64,000 nt of DNA from Daphnia carinata (GCF_022539665.2 NC_081334.1:9146424-9210423); one strand, 5' to 3'; counted from the stretch's first letter, positions 9,065-21,054 are shown. Notes: a model not told the origin generated them from the sequence alone. Program-made: numbers and translations.

Positions 9065-11905
9065 TTACGGAAGTGTTTTCATTGTTTGCGTGTTGAATCT
9101 CGTAAGTGAGATCTGAAAAACTTCTGATGATTTTGAATGGTCCATTCCACCTGTTGATGAATTTTCCGGCAGTTGATGGGGCTTTCAATAGCACAAAGTC
9201 ACCGATGTTGTATTTGATTGCTTTTGTTCCTTTGTCGTAATATCTTTTTTGTTTTGTCTGCGCCCGAAATAGGTGTTCCTTCGCTAGTTGCTGAGCCTTC
9301 TTTCATTGATGTGAATACATTACACTGGTGTCTTCGTATGTTTTATACCGTCTATCTATTTTGATGTCGTTTGGGAGCACTGGTTGTCTGCCGATGAATA
9401 GGAAGAATGGGTTTTGTTGCAGTGTCGATTGCTTCGCTGCGTTGTAAGCAAATGTGACGAATGGAAGATATTTGTCCCAATTTTCTGGTTCGTCCGTCAC
9501 GTAGCAAGCCAACATGTCACATAGGGTTCTGTTGAAACGTTCTACTAATCCGTCCGTTTGGGGATGGTATGCTGTTGTTCTGATTTGTTTGATTTTGAAT
9601 AATTTGCAAATTTCTTGGATTTAACTTGACAGAAAGTTAGTCCCTTGATCAGTTAGGACTACTTCGGGGATCCATATTTGGTAAAAATATCATTAAACCA
9701 AAGGCGTAATCTGATAGGACTAAAATATACCTAAGTCCCTTTGCGCTTTCTTGAACTGGACCCACAATATCCATCGCAAGTCTTTCCCACACCCTTTCAG
9801 CTGGGGGCATAGGTTGCAATGGTGCTTTCCTTCCTCCCACAGCCTTACGTTTTGCGCATTTTAGGCAATTTTTGATGTGTTCTGTTACGTTTTATCGCAT
9901 GTGTGGGAAGAAGTATTGCTCTCGAAGTATGGCTATTGTTTTTTCTATTCATAAATTTTCTGCTAACATGTGGTTATGATTTGCTCGTAAAATCCCTGTG
10001 ATTAACGGTATAGGGACTACTAATTTTCCTCGTTTACCTGTTAATAGACGTTTTTCGTTGATTATAAAGTTGCTTGTGAATTTGCTATTTTTACTTTTCT
10101 GGCTATCTTCTTGTATTTTCTTCATTAATGTTTGGCAATATTTATCTGCTTGCTGTAGTTCTATCCATCTGTCTTCTGTCCAAGACCTTTTACTTTCACT
10201 TCCAGTTTCTCCTTCAAAACTTACGCTCTTCTTTTGAAGACTTTCCCTCTCGAAACTTTCGCTTTCTTTTTGAGTACTTTCATTTTCTTTCTCAGGGTGT
10301 TGTGTCTTTAATTTTTCGATTTCAAATTGTTTCTTTAGTTTTTCGATTTCCTTTTTGGTATTTCTGAACCTTCTTATTTGAATTTCCTTTTCCGTGGCCC
10401 TTGTCTCTATCCGTGTTAGTGACACTACTGGAGTACGGCTTAGGGTGTCAGCATTTTGGTGTGACTTTCCAGGCCAGTACCCAATGACGATGTCAAATTC
10501 TTGTAGTTTGAGTGCCCATCTAGCTAATCTGCCTGCGGGTTCAGTCTTGCTCATTAACCATCTAAAGGTCTATGGTCTGTAAATACGGTGAATCTGCTTC
10601 CGTATAGATATGTCCTAAACACATCGATTGCGTGGATGATTGCGTAAGCCTCTTTCTCTGTGGTTGACCACTTGGCCTCGCGGTCGATCAGATTTTTAGA
10701 GCTATACGCTACGACAACTTCCGCGCCGCCTGATTCATGGGGTTCCTGTCTGTCGGACTCCGCTGAATCCGCTGATTGAGGTAGAATCTGCATTTGAGCC
10801 AAGACTGCTCCTATTCCGTATCCTGAAGCATCTGTGTAGATGATAAATTCGCGCGTGAAATCTGGATACCCTAGGATAGGTCTAGTTATGAGACAGTTCT
10901 TGATACAATCAAAGGCGTCGCTTTGTTCCTCTCCCCATTTCCACTCGGCTGATTTTCTCGTTAGTGCTGTCAGTGGGTGGCCTTATCAGCAAAAGCCCGT
11001 ATGAATTTTCTGTAATAGCTAGCCAGACCTAAAAATGAGATCAATTCTTTCACATTTTTGGGAGCTGGGTATTTAATGATTGCTTCTAGCTTTTTCGTAC
11101 TCGTGTTATTCCTTTTTTTTCCAAACAATGTATGCTAAATAATCTAGTTCTTCTTTGAAAAATTCAGATTTCTTTCTTTTAAATTTTAGTCCTGCGTCTT
11201 TAAGAAGCTTAAACACTGTTTTCAGATGTGTCACATGTTCCGTAATATTATTACTGAACACTATGATGTCATCTAGATAAACCAATGCGAAGTTGAACAA
11301 TACCGATTCCAAGATGTTATTCATTGCTCGTTGAAATGTGCTTGGTGCGTTAGTTAATCCAAATGGCATTCTATTAAATACGTATTGTCCAAGTTCACAG
11401 ATGAAGGCGGTTTTGTGTTTGTCGCCTTCTTCTATCTCGATCTGCCAATAGCCACATAGTAAGTCCAATGTTGAGAAATAAACTGATCCGCTCAATGCAT
11501 CAATGGTGTCGTCAATTCTTGTTAATGGATATTTGTCTTTTACGGTTATTTTGTTTAATGCCCTATAGTCAGTACACATTCGCATTTCTCCATCCTTTTT
11601 GGGAACCATTACAATTGCTGCTGCAAATGGGCTGCGACTTTCTCTAATAATTTTGTTGCTTAACATCACTTCAATTTTTGGTTTGACAATAAGTTTTAAT
11701 GCTTCAGGTGTCCTGCGCAATCGTTGAGTAATTGGGGCGTTGTATCATGTTAATGGAATGCTTTACATCAGTTGCTAAGCCCAAATCTGATTTCCTTTCT
11801 GCAAATAGAGCTTCGTGTTTGTTCAATAGAATTTCGATTTTATTGCGCATCTCGTCAGAGATATTAGTCACTTCACCTTCCTGTGTTTGTCTAATTCGAT
11901 TGCCG
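9065..11905 (-). pseudogene. pol: Element C: decayed Ty3/gypsy pol
   Basis: Read on the minus strand, fragments follow pol order. A pre-RT segment lies at 11704-11905, then reverse transcriptase at 11106-11720 (MVPKKDGEMRMCTDYRALN, MPFGLTNAPSTFQRAM, catalytic YLDDIIVFS). RNase H follows at 10554-10802 (STTEKEAYAIIHAIDVFRTY, FTDHRPLDG) and a linker at 9949-10554 (HQNADTLSR). Integrase has D in MDIVGP (9649-9840), E in TDGLVERFN (near 9550) and a C-terminal domain (9065-9300). Several frameshifts separate the pieces. It is cut on one side by B1 and on the other by a motif-rich repeat at 11904. No LTR of C is visible. Confidence 0.87.
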
Positions 11906-12010
11906 GAGAAATAGACCTGGAGAAATAGGACCCGGAGATTTAGGACCCAATGTTCTAATATTTTTTGAAAAGTCCTATTTCTCCTTCGCAAGGGTCATAT
12001 TTCTCCTTGG
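11904..12010. repeat. Cluster of GGAGAAATAGGACC motifs, both orientations
   Basis: Copies of a 12-14-bp word (GGAGAAATAGGACC and its complement) occur here in both orientations. They recur at 13318-13425 and at 40236-40390. The cluster marks the end of C's coding similarity, so it may be an end of another mobile repeat. Confidence 0.6.
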
Positions 12011-13317
12011 TATTGGTTCTTCTTCATAGAAAGCCCAAGTGTCCGCTGTTGGAAAAGAAGAACCGACGGGTTATGTAGTTTTCCGCACTGCAAAAAACTT
12101 CATCAATTGCTCGTCTAATCATTCCATCATAACCTTTTTGTTTGAATTCATATTTGTAATTTTTTTGCACGATTACATGCTCTATCTATTGTTTTATACA
12201 GCTCACGTATAAAAGTTATATTTCTTTTTACGGAGTGTTTGGTTTGTAGCCTTTTACATTTTGTTACTGGCGTTTACAGTCCTAGTATAGGTTTAATTTA
12301 AATTTTTAAACAAAAATAAATTTTAAATAAAAAGTTATCACCTCTTCCCGACTGATGTCCTTATTCCATGGGCGTTCCCGGGGGCGGGGGTCGCTCTTGC
12401 TGAAATACCCCTTAATACACCGATTAATAAGAAAAAAATTATATATAGATAATTTAAGATACGTACATTTTGTAATAAAAAAACTATTTGCCACAAAACC
12501 ACAGATAAAAACCTACATGGTAAGAACGAAAATAATGAGTTCCGCGGGGCTTTTGGTGGGTGCTGGGAACGAATATGTTAACATGAGGACTAGTTTATTA
12601 TTATTAAAATTTGATACTAGTGTTTATGGGAACAATATTACAATCTCTTTCTTACAATCTATTTCAAACTAAATAACGTCTGAAGCAAGGACAAGACAAA
12701 GGACTACTATAATTCACTCTTGATTCAAATACCATTTATTTCTTCATTACATTTTCAATTCTTTTCACAGTTACAAAGATTCCAATAATTATGTTAAAAT
12801 CAAACCCTACTTCTGTAACAATGCCAGGCGGTGAAAGCTGTCTGTTATATAGGGTAGGAGCGCTTTTCACCAAAGCATTAAATGTAATAAGCAAAACTGA
12901 AATATCCAACTTGTGTAGGGACATCTATGAGGAAAATTGCAATAGTTATGGCGTGGCTTCTGTTAAAGCGAAAGAGGAACAATAACCTCACAAAGCTACT
13001 AATAATGACAAATCCATTTGAATTATTTTCGACCAGGCAAGACCTTTTTTTTGTGCGTCAGTGATTACCGAAGTCACTAAACCTTTTAAAATGAATCCAA
13101 GATTTTTTTTTTAATTTTCAACGATCATGGAGGGCATGCCAGTGTGTTGTTATCCAAAACAATCATGACACGGTCCACTTGTGGACACTAGTACTCCGTA
13201 AAAGTTTTTAGTAAAACACGTCAACTTATTTGGATATCATATCAGCCAAAAGAAGAGCCAATCGCGCAAACTATCCGTCAACCAAAAAAATTTGTTTAAA
13301 AACTCATATTTTTAAAA
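12011..13317. repeat. Repeat-family interior, no recognisable gene
   Basis: AT-rich sequence with no convincing ORF. The stretch 12510-12780 is similar in reverse complement to 39815-40070; both contain ATAAATGGTATTTGAATCAA and CCCGCGGAA/CCACGGAA-like words. Together with the motif clusters at both ends this suggests one copy of a roughly 1.5-kb repeat at 11904-13425 and a partial copy at 39815-40390. The superfamily is unknown. Confidence 0.5.
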
Positions 13318-13425
13318 GTCAGTCCTATTTCTCCCAGTCCTATTTATCCGGTAGAAATAGGACTGGAAATTTTCAGTCCTATTTCTCCAGTCCTATTTCG
13401 TTTCAGTCCTATTTCACCGCCAATC
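13318..13425. repeat. Second motif cluster (CAGTCCTATTTCTCC)
   Basis: Five or more copies of AGTCCTATTTCTCC-like words, one of them inverted. They mirror the cluster at 11904-12010 and lie in mostly opposite orientation, so the pair may be complex terminal inverted repeats. Confidence 0.55.
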
Positions 13426-13779
13426 GATCTAAGAAATTTTTTTTGTTTAATTTAAAGTTTACCCTAACACCTTCAGCTCTTTGCCGAGCACCTTCCCATG
13501 GCTGTTTCTCTTCAATGCTTCTTGCCTTATCAGCTTCACCTTTGCCTTCCAAGAATATCAATTATTCTTTTACTTTTTTTATGTTAACCATTGCCGCGTT
13601 TGGATCTAAAGTGGGTTTTAGTTTAATAGCCAAAAATCAGTTAGTGTTGATAACTAAGGCAGTACAACAACGCGCGGTAAAGAATCAAACGGCAAACTTG
13701 TATTGCCTGGCACTGAAAATAAAATGTTTTTTAGAATTACAGTAAACAAAAGATCATTATGGAAATTATTCACCATTCT

Positions 13780-14711
13780 GGGTAGAAGGCTCGTTCTCAC
13801 TTGACGTAATTGGATCAACATACTGATGTTCGGCAATATTAATGTTGGCAATGGATCCACCGGGTGGCAATCAGAATAAGGTGCTCCTGATTCGGTTGCT
13901 GAACTTGTACAAATTGGTTCCTCAGTGGAATAAGCAATTCCCCTTACCGGCACACTGCCCACATCTAAGATTGCTACGAAAAAAATTAAAATAAAATTTC
14001 AGCAGTGAAAATATTTGGGTAACATTTGCAATATTGGCTTCCATGTACACCTTTCAAATCCATCTTATGGAAAGTTGACTGACTTGCTTTTGATTGGTTT
14101 GTTTTGAAGAGATTGGTTCTTTGGTAGAACAAGCTAGTTCATGTGCTTTAACACTGACACTGTGGTCGACTGAGAACACCGAAAAAAGGCTAATAAATAT
14201 ATTAAAAATTACAAACTATGAACCTCAATTCTTATTACCTTGGTCTACCAACACATTAGTGAGTTCGTTACAACAGTCAACCCCTTTCATGGACTGTTTG
14301 TCACGTTGTCTTGCTGAAATAGGAGGTACATCTGCAGTTGACAAGAATATGAATTCATAAATTTCCAGGGACAACTGTAATTAAAATTACCATTATTAGC
14401 TATCGAAATGAGACGCTGGCGAGCTTGGATGTTGCAATCAGTGAATGGGTTGTGTTTAGTTTGGCCACCTGCATTAACAATCATCTAGTTATGTTTCATG
14501 TTTTAAAGTTTTTACAAATTACCTTTTTTTACTTGAGGAGAACAAAGCGGAGGCTTATCATGAGGGTTTCCTGTAGAAAAGTAGATTAGTATTAGCAACG
14601 TGGAAGAATTATCAACAATGTGTCTTCTCTCTTGATATGGAGGATATTGGCAATCACTCTTCTACGAGTTGGTCTTTCTCCCACAATGTTTTTTTTGCGA
14701 ATCTTAGACAT
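13780..14711 (-). CDS. Candidate multi-exon host gene, unknown protein
   Basis: Read on the minus strand, consecutive exons have good splice signals and one phase (phase 1): 14523-14570, 14391-14468, 14239-14331, one starting at 14169, and one starting at 13973. Lengths 48, 78 and 93 are all multiples of three. A start codon at 14711 (MSKIRKKNIVGERPTRRR) may open the gene, but I cannot place its donor. The encoded text is hydrophilic (for example NPFTDCNIQARQRLISIANN). Exons 4 and 5 share an A[CY]STxEPI motif, suggesting exon duplication. No family recognised. The 3' end and intactness are uncertain. Confidence 0.45.
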
Positions 14712-15014
14712 TTTAGATAACTTAACGAGTACGCAGAGCTCCCAACGGCTAATAAGCTTCGCATTTGTCACTAATAACCTGCAATCAGAATATGATGAAA
14801 CAAAAACAACACAACAAAGCCTTTGTAGAAAGCAGAGCCGGTCTAGCAGACGCTATGTTGTCATGAAAATGTAAACATAACAACATTGCCAGATACTGCA
14901 GCCGATTTGTTCAGTAAAAAATGTTCTTTTTATGATTGTAAATTGCGCAACACTGCAAGTTAACTTTTTTCCCGCCTTTACAACCGACGCTATTAGTTGT
15001 CCATTGTGTGTGAT
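14712..15014. other. Non-coding, upstream of the candidate minus-strand gene
   Basis: No gene seen. It contains an AT-rich presumptive 5' flank and ends in the 8-bp duplication TGTGTGAT of the adjacent hAT element. Confidence 0.5.
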
Positions 15015-15520
15015 CAGACTTGCCGCGATCGCGATCAAAAATTGATCGCCGATCCGATCTCCGATCAAAAAATTGATCGCCGATCCGATCTTTTGAAAAA
15101 GATCGGAGATCGGATCGGCGATCCCAAAAAATTGATCGCGATCCGATCGTTTTTAGCGATCCGATCGTTTTTAGCGATCCGATCGTTTTTAGCGATCAAA
15201 CTTTTCGCCATCTAGCTGTAGATTTTCAGCCGCAGGGTTCTATTTCACTGCTATTTATGCGAATGCCAATTGAAGGACACTGTTTAGTGTTCACCCTCAA
15301 TGGCCGCCAGTGACTGTCGCTGTGACAGCCAATGCTATTTTCGCGAAACAGTGTAAATTTTTACCGTTAGATGCTGCACAAAAATGATCGCTAAAAATGA
15401 TCGGCAAAATTTGATCGCCGATCCGATCTTTCGCAGTTTGATCGGATCGCCCGATCCGATCAAACTCAAAAGATCGGATCGGAGATCGCGATCGGAAAAT
15501 TGATTGGCGCGGCAAGTCTG
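15015..15520. mobile_element. Non-autonomous hAT element rich in GATCG palindromes (506 bp)
   Basis: Terminal inverted repeats CAGACTTGCCGCG / CGCGGCAAGTCTG are flanked by an exact 8-bp duplication TGTGTGAT (15007-15014 and 15521-15528), diagnostic of hAT. The subterminal regions are packed with GATCG, CGATCCGATC and GCGATCCGATCGTTTTTA words in both orientations, including three tandem 18-bp copies near 15135-15190. The middle (15200-15380) is ordinary sequence. No ORF is long enough for a transposase. Confidence 0.9.
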
Positions 15521-15559
15521 TGTGTGATTGCTTGCCCTGACTTTCCTTTTTTTTTATAG

Positions 15560-16206
15560 TCCCTTATATTCGGTAAGTAATGTTTTCAATTACGTTTGAC
15601 TAACCTGAGCCGGTGCTTCTTCATTTGCCGCCTTCCGGGCCATAAAATCCCGTGACCCTAAAGCAAAGGTAGAAAAGTAATTCATTTTATCTCGCCATTT
15701 TTAATTGAATCATTCGTTCTAGGTCTTAGTCATTGGTAAAGAAAACCACTTGCCTTACATGAGGCCACCACTATCGAAAGAAATGTGGTTCAGTGACGAT
15801 CCCGAAGTGTCAAACAAACTAAAGTTTAAGCAGTGGAACGGAAAAGAGTGAAGGTGATTGTCTAAAGTTATAATTTTGTGTTACGTTTTAACGAATGTGA
15901 CCTATTTTCTCCTGCTAGATAGTACCTGAGAGAATTAATAGCTAACATTATCGCCCTTTGAACTGTTGAGAAATGATGTAATGGAACCAGTTATATTGTT
16001 TTTATTTAGCCAAAACAAGTGGATTGGAAGTACTTCAAGTCTTTCATGAAGAAGGTAACATGGGCAAAGTTCTCCTGAAATATTTGAGCCGATGGATGAC
16101 CGAGAAGGTGATGGGTGAAGGTGTTCAGGTTTTACCCAAGACGCACGTTCAGGGAGCAACCATGGAAGATGATTAGGTCGTTTTGACCTTGCAGGATGGA
16201 CAAAAG
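15560..16206 (+). pseudogene. Apoptosis-inducing factor (AIF-like), 5' fragment
   Basis: Exon-like blocks with splice signals match the mitochondrial flavoprotein AIF: 15560-15572, 15610-15668 (SSFAAFRAIKSRDPKAK), 15723-15853 ([20 protein letters not shown], then KQWNGKE) and 16010-16206 (VFHEEGNMGKVL to LTLQDGQK). In-frame stops lie at 15849-15851 and 16174-16176. The region between the third and fourth blocks, which in AIF holds much of the FAD-binding fold, is missing. AIF is an NADH-dependent oxidoreductase of the intermembrane space. This copy is dead. The last block ends in a donor at 16207, and element A2 lies 20 bp further on, inside the intron. Confidence 0.85.
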
Positions 16207-16226
16207 GTATCACTAGCTCATAGTAG

Positions 16227-16505
16227 TGTAGCGCCAATGGACTTTGTCGCCTATCGCGCGATGATAGGCGATCCACAAGTCAACCATTGGCTAGTATTTG
16301 TCGCTCTGACCGGATGTCGGGAGATTTAAAACCCCGACTCTGACAAGTCGAGTGAACGAGTAGTCCAGTGAGTTGGTTAGTGAGTTGGTTAGTGCGTTAG
16401 CTAAGCAGTAGTCATTCATCGAGTTGCTGTGAGTTATCACCTGCGTTTAGTGCTGTATCTTGTGAAGTGAGTCCAATAAACGAACCTTAACCCGGAGTTG
16501 TTACA
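16227..16505 (+). repeat. A2 5' LTR (279 bp)
   Basis: TGTAGCGCC...GTTGTTACA, with polyadenylation signal AATAAA near 16483 and a hairpin TCGCCTATC/GATAGGCGA near its start (16246-16270). It also holds a directly repeated GTGAGTTGGTTA. Confidence 0.94.
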
Positions 16506-16522
16506 TGGTGGAGATGCTCCTG
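16506..16522 (+). other. A2 primer binding site
   Basis: TGGTGGAGATGCTCCTG starts at the base after the LTR and is identical to the A3 site (53842-53858 on the minus strand). A leading TGG complements the CCA of a tRNA 3' end. I could not assign the tRNA. Confidence 0.75.
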
Positions 16523-16680
16523 CGTTCTTAACTGGTCAACTGTACGTTTAATTCAGGTAGGCGTTTGTTGTGAGGGGTCTCTGGAAGTCAAACTCAGCAG
16601 TTTATTGTTGGGCACGAGGCCACAACAACGGTCTGATAGAACTTGTGATTGACAGTGGGTCGCGGTGGGTCCTCGTTCAG

Positions 16681-18533
16681 ATGTCATACGGTAGAGGTGT
16701 GATTCCAGACGCTGGGGAAAGGAGTCGTAGACGAGCAGCTGTAGAGGCGGCGAAGGAAATTCAAACCTATTACACGGGTTTGAGGCCAACGACACCTCTA
16801 ACTGCAGTGGCACGAGCTTCGACGAGATTACAGGAGGCAGGTACAACATCAGTGCGGTCGAAGGGGCGATCAAGAGGCCCCTGGTGAGGTGAGTGAGCTT
16901 ACTTTCGGGCAGAGCGGGGCGTGCGTAGCCGAAGAGGTATCCCAACAAGGAAGTATCCCAGATTTGACGCAGTTTGAGTTGGATTCCGAAAACAGGGTGA
17001 GGAATTCGTGGAGGCTCAGAGTCACCAGGTATTCGAGAGTCAAGAAACCAGGTGGGCTGCGGGAAAAGGGGGATACGAGCCGACGGTGGCATACGAGCAT
17101 CGTGAGGGTGCCCGTGTTGTTGGGAGCGCGGTCGTCACAAGAGCCGGAGTGGGAGAAGAGGAGCGACAGGAAGAGTGGGTTGTCGACCGAGGCCGGAAAT
17201 TACAAACGCGACGACCGGAGGTGGACGACGCTGCGTCGCACATCCCGCAAGTAGCAGGACCCGTAAGCCAGGAAAGGATCGTAATACAAGCCATTCCGGC
17301 TGAAAGCAGGCAGCGGAAGGTGGAGGCCGTTGGCACCGACCGAGGGTCGCGAGTTCAGCGGACTATTGCGACGAATTCGTTCGCGACGCAGGAGTTGGTG
17401 ACCGAAAACCAGGAAGGGGCGCGTCCAGTATCAGTGTAAGCGGAAGGCGCTGGTGACGGAAAAAGCACGGTTGGCGTGGAAGCCGACACCACTGGTATCA
17501 CCGAGAAATCGTCAGGTGCTGAGAGTGAGCAGCTGTCGAGAGAAGAACGCGATGCGGCGGAAGAACGAAGAGCGGACGTTGAAAGAAGAAGCCTTCGCGA
17601 AGGTCTACGACCTCGAGCGTCTAGCACGCCGCACGCAGCGGTGTTGATCAGGCCGGAAAGAAGTGGACTTAGTGTCGGGGGTTCACCAAGGCGGCAGTCC
17701 ATAGCTCAGGAAGAGGAACTAGCTTGGGATCCTTTTCTGGCAGAGGAGGAGGACATGGCGGACAGGCAGATCTTCCAGTATAAGAAGCCGGAGAAATTCC
17801 GCGGCATGGCGAAGGAAAATGCTGTGGAGTGGATTAATCGATTTGAGAGGATCGGTCGCCACAACAGTCGGACCAATAATGACTTGGCGAGAGCGATAGA
17901 CGTGTCGCTCGAGGGAACGGCCTACAAATGGATTGTAGGCCTTGAAGCGTGGAACGCGCGCCCGGAGCACTGGGAAGACCGAAGAGAGAGATTCGTGGCG
18001 GAGCAAGGGCAGCCAGCGCGCGAGAGTGAAGTACCTGGGCTCAAGTCGTTGTTTTTGAAGCAGGTTGTTGCAGTGAACCTGAAGCGGCAAATGGAGAGGA
18101 AGCTACGGATAAGGGTCCAGGGGAAGGACGAAGTAACACACATAACGGAGTATTACCACGACGTTATGGATTTGTGCCGTATCATGCAACCAGATATGAC
18201 GGAAGAAGTGTGCATTGACCACCTATTCAGGGGGTTAAGCCCAGCGCTTTACGAAAGGCTGTACGTGCTCGGAATCACGACCTGCGATGAGTTTTTGGAA
18301 AAAGCAAGACTCCATGCAGATGCTGTGAAAACGGCCTACGAAAGAGGCTATGAAGATGCGCGCCGGGAAAACGAGAAAGCTCCCATCGGGGGAGTAGGCT
18401 TTGACAAGATGCAAGAGCTCCAACGGCAGATACAGGAGCTGCGCGATGAGCTGGCGAAGGCGAGAGGGCCGTCGGGAAAGAAAGGCAGCGACGGTAAAAA
18501 AATGAAAATAACCGGAAGCCGAAGAAGAACTCA
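16681..18533 (+). pseudogene. gag: A2 gag, interrupted
   Basis: The ATG at 16681 aligns with the A3 gag start (MSHGR in A3, MSYGR here). An arginine- and glutamate-rich N-terminal region runs through 16681-16887, 16889-17005 and 17008-17439 with frame changes and a TAA at 17437-17439. The main frame resumes and runs to 18530. The capsid-like part (about 17790-18360; FRGMAKENAVEWINRFERI to LFRGLSPALYERLY) resembles the retrotransposon gag fold. A coiled-coil segment follows (KMQELQRQIQELRDELAKA). Gag would form the particle core. This copy cannot do so without repair. Confidence 0.85.
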
Positions 18534-19322
18534 TTCCGATGTTATAATTGCGATGAAGAAGGGCATATCGCAAGGAATTGTCCAAATGAAAAGAAGCGAG
18601 ACGGCACGCCAAAGCCTACAAAGTCTACAAAGCCTACGAAGCCAGAGAGGGCGGATCCAAAAGCAGCCTGTGCTGTGATTGGCGGAGAGCAGAGACAATC
18701 AAATGGAGCGGCCAATGGCGGCGATCAGCAGCCCACCGAAGAAATTTGGATTGGTGGATGCCCCGTTGAAGCTTTAGTGGACACGGGAGCGGTAATTTCT
18801 GTAATTACGCCGTCATTAACAAGCAAATTGAAGTTGAAAATTACCCCATGGGATGGACCCATGGTGGTGACAGCCGATGGTCAACCGATGCAACCAAGAG
18901 GGAAAGTTGCCCTGACGGTGAGAAATGAGAACACGTCGGTGGAAGGGGAAGCTGTCGTGCTGAAAACTTTTGGACCCGACTTCATCTTGGGAAGGAATTT
19001 ACTGAAGCTCTTTAAGGAATTGAAGATCTGCTTTAGCAGCCCTCCGACAGTGGAGCTTGGGGCGATCGACATTGGAGCCGCCGGAGGAGGACATGCCTTG
19101 AGGAAAGTGACCGCAATAGTGCGAGTCACGGTGCCGAAGAGGAGTGCTGTGCCGGTCAAGGTGTCTATTAAGGAAGGAGGAAATAAAGATGCAATTATGC
19201 TCCTCCGCCCGTCGAAGAAGCTTCTCGAGAAAAGCGGCTTATCAGCGGGTCACGCGTTGATTGACTGCACCAAGTCAGCAATTGCCAAGGCGACGCGCCT
19301 GGCAGGAACGGGAACTCATTAA
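18534..19322 (+). pseudogene. A2 nucleocapsid zinc knuckle and aspartic protease
   Basis: In a frame shifted -1 relative to gag, a CCHC knuckle (CYNCDEEGHIARNC, 18540-18581) is followed in the same frame by retropepsin-like sequence with the catalytic ALVDTGAVISVI motif near 18775 and the flap/ILGRNLL region near 18990. The frame closes at 19322, after which reverse transcriptase continues in another frame. The shift from gag lies near an A run at 18496-18502. It may be the normal gag-pol shift or a simple indel. Confidence 0.82.
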
Positions 19323-21054
19323 GGCGGAGGTAGACAAGATGCTGCGGCAGGGGGTTATTGAACCGGCGCAGAGCCCTTGGTCATCGCCAATCGTCCTGGT
19401 GAAGAAGAAGGATGGGAAATAGAGATTCTGCATTGATTATAGACGTTTAAATGATGTTACGACCAAGGACGTCTATCCACTTCCGCGCATCGATGATGCA
19501 TTATCGAAGCTGAAGGAAGCGACGCTTTTTAGTGTTGTAGACCTTCAGAGCGGGTACTGGCAAGTGCCAGTCGCTGAAGTGGACAAGCCGAAGACAGCGT
19601 TTGTGACGCCTGATGGCCTTTACCAGGTCCGTGTAATGCCGTTCGGATTGTGTTCAGCACCGAGCACATTCCAGCGGCTCATGGATATGGTGTTGGCAGG
19701 GCTCAGGTGGACGGATTGCCTAGTGTACATGGATGATGTCGTCATCTTCGGGAGGGATGCAAAGGAGCATCTGGAGAGGCTCGGAAAGGTCTGGTCGTGC
19801 TTCCGGAGGGCCAACCTAAAGCTGAAAATTGAAAAATGTGCCTTCGGAAATGAGCGCGTGCGGATGTTGGGCCACGTCGTGAGCCGAGCTGGGATTGAGC
19901 CGGATCCAGACCACTGCAAAGCCATCGAAAAGTTCCGTGACCCAAACCTCAATGCTAGTGAAAAAGTAAAGAGGAAATGGGTGAAGAGCTTTGTAGGTCT
20001 TTGCTCTTTCTACCGCAAGTTTGTGCCGAACTTCGCCAAGATGGCGTACCCACTCACGGCAATGAAGGGAAAAGGAATGTTCCGGTGGGGGGAACCAGAG
20101 CGGAGTAGCTTTGCGGAATTGAAGGCGGCGCTGGTAAAGGCAGCTCAGCTGGCGCATCCGGATTATGCGAGGACTTTTGAGGTACACCCGGACGCCTGCG
20201 ACTACGGAATAGGCGCAGCGTTGATGCAAGCCAGAGACGGGCACGCCATGCCCATTTGTTTTGCGAGCCGAGTGTTAAACAAGTCAGAGAGGAACTATTC
20301 AATCACTGAGAAGGAATGCCTGGCCATTGTATGGGCCATGAAGAAGTTTCGCCCATACGTCTGGGGGACAAAGGTGGTGGTGAAGACGGATCATCATGCC
20401 CTATGCTGGCTGACAAAACAGGAGCTGAGTGGCAGACTGGAACGGTGGAGTTTGTCGTTGCAAGAGTACGACATAAGCATCTGCTACAAGAAGGGAAGTC
20501 TTCGTGAGGATGCAGATGCCCTGTCGCGTTACCCAATAGAAGAGGGGGTGGAGGAAGGACACGCGACACCTATTCCAGTTGCAGCTATGGCGATGGACGT
20601 TCAGTCTTGGACTGACGGACAGGATCGCGTAAAACAGTGGAAGCGGATCAAGCAGACGACGAACAGCAACACTTCCACGCGATACGGAAACTTCGTGCTG
20701 AAGGAAAGCCTGTTGTACCTGAGAACAATCAGGTTCGGACAGGAATTTGATCGGCTCTGCGTGCCTCCAGAGAAACGGAAGGAAGCACTGTCGTGGGTTC
20801 ATGATGAACCTACGGCGGGGCACCTTGGACAAGCAAGAACTCTGGAAAGGGCTCGGCAGAGGTTTTACTGGCCGAAGATGGATAGAGCAGTTATCCGGTA
20901 TGTCAAGGCATGCAAAAGTTGCCAGACACGGAAGCCGGATCAAGAGAGAAAGAAGGGACTCATGGAGATTACACAAGTGGGAGGACCCTTCGAAAGGATC
21001 GGGATAGACTCCTTGGTCCATTTCCGCGATCACGAAGCGGGAATACAAACGTGA
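19323..21054 (+). pseudogene. pol: A2 reverse transcriptase, RNase H and integrase zinc domain
   Basis: Fingers and palm motifs are present: SPWSSPIVLVKKKDGK, YRRLNDVTTKDVYPLPRIDD, MPFGLCSAPSTFQRLM and the catalytic YMDDVVIFG. RNase H follows with the DACDYGIGAALM, TEKECLAIVWAMKKF and DHHALCWL blocks. The integrase HHCC region ends near 20960 (HDEPTAGHLG, CKSCQTRK). A TAG at 19420-19422 replaces the expected tryptophan after KKKDGK. A frameshift near 21030 enters the integrase core. Sequence between protease and RT also looks shortened. Confidence 0.87.

Noticed and set aside
15015-15520. Possible CRISPR-like or satellite array of GATCG words
   Set aside because: Spacers are not unique or regular, and the exact 8-bp flanking duplication and inverted ends show a hAT element.
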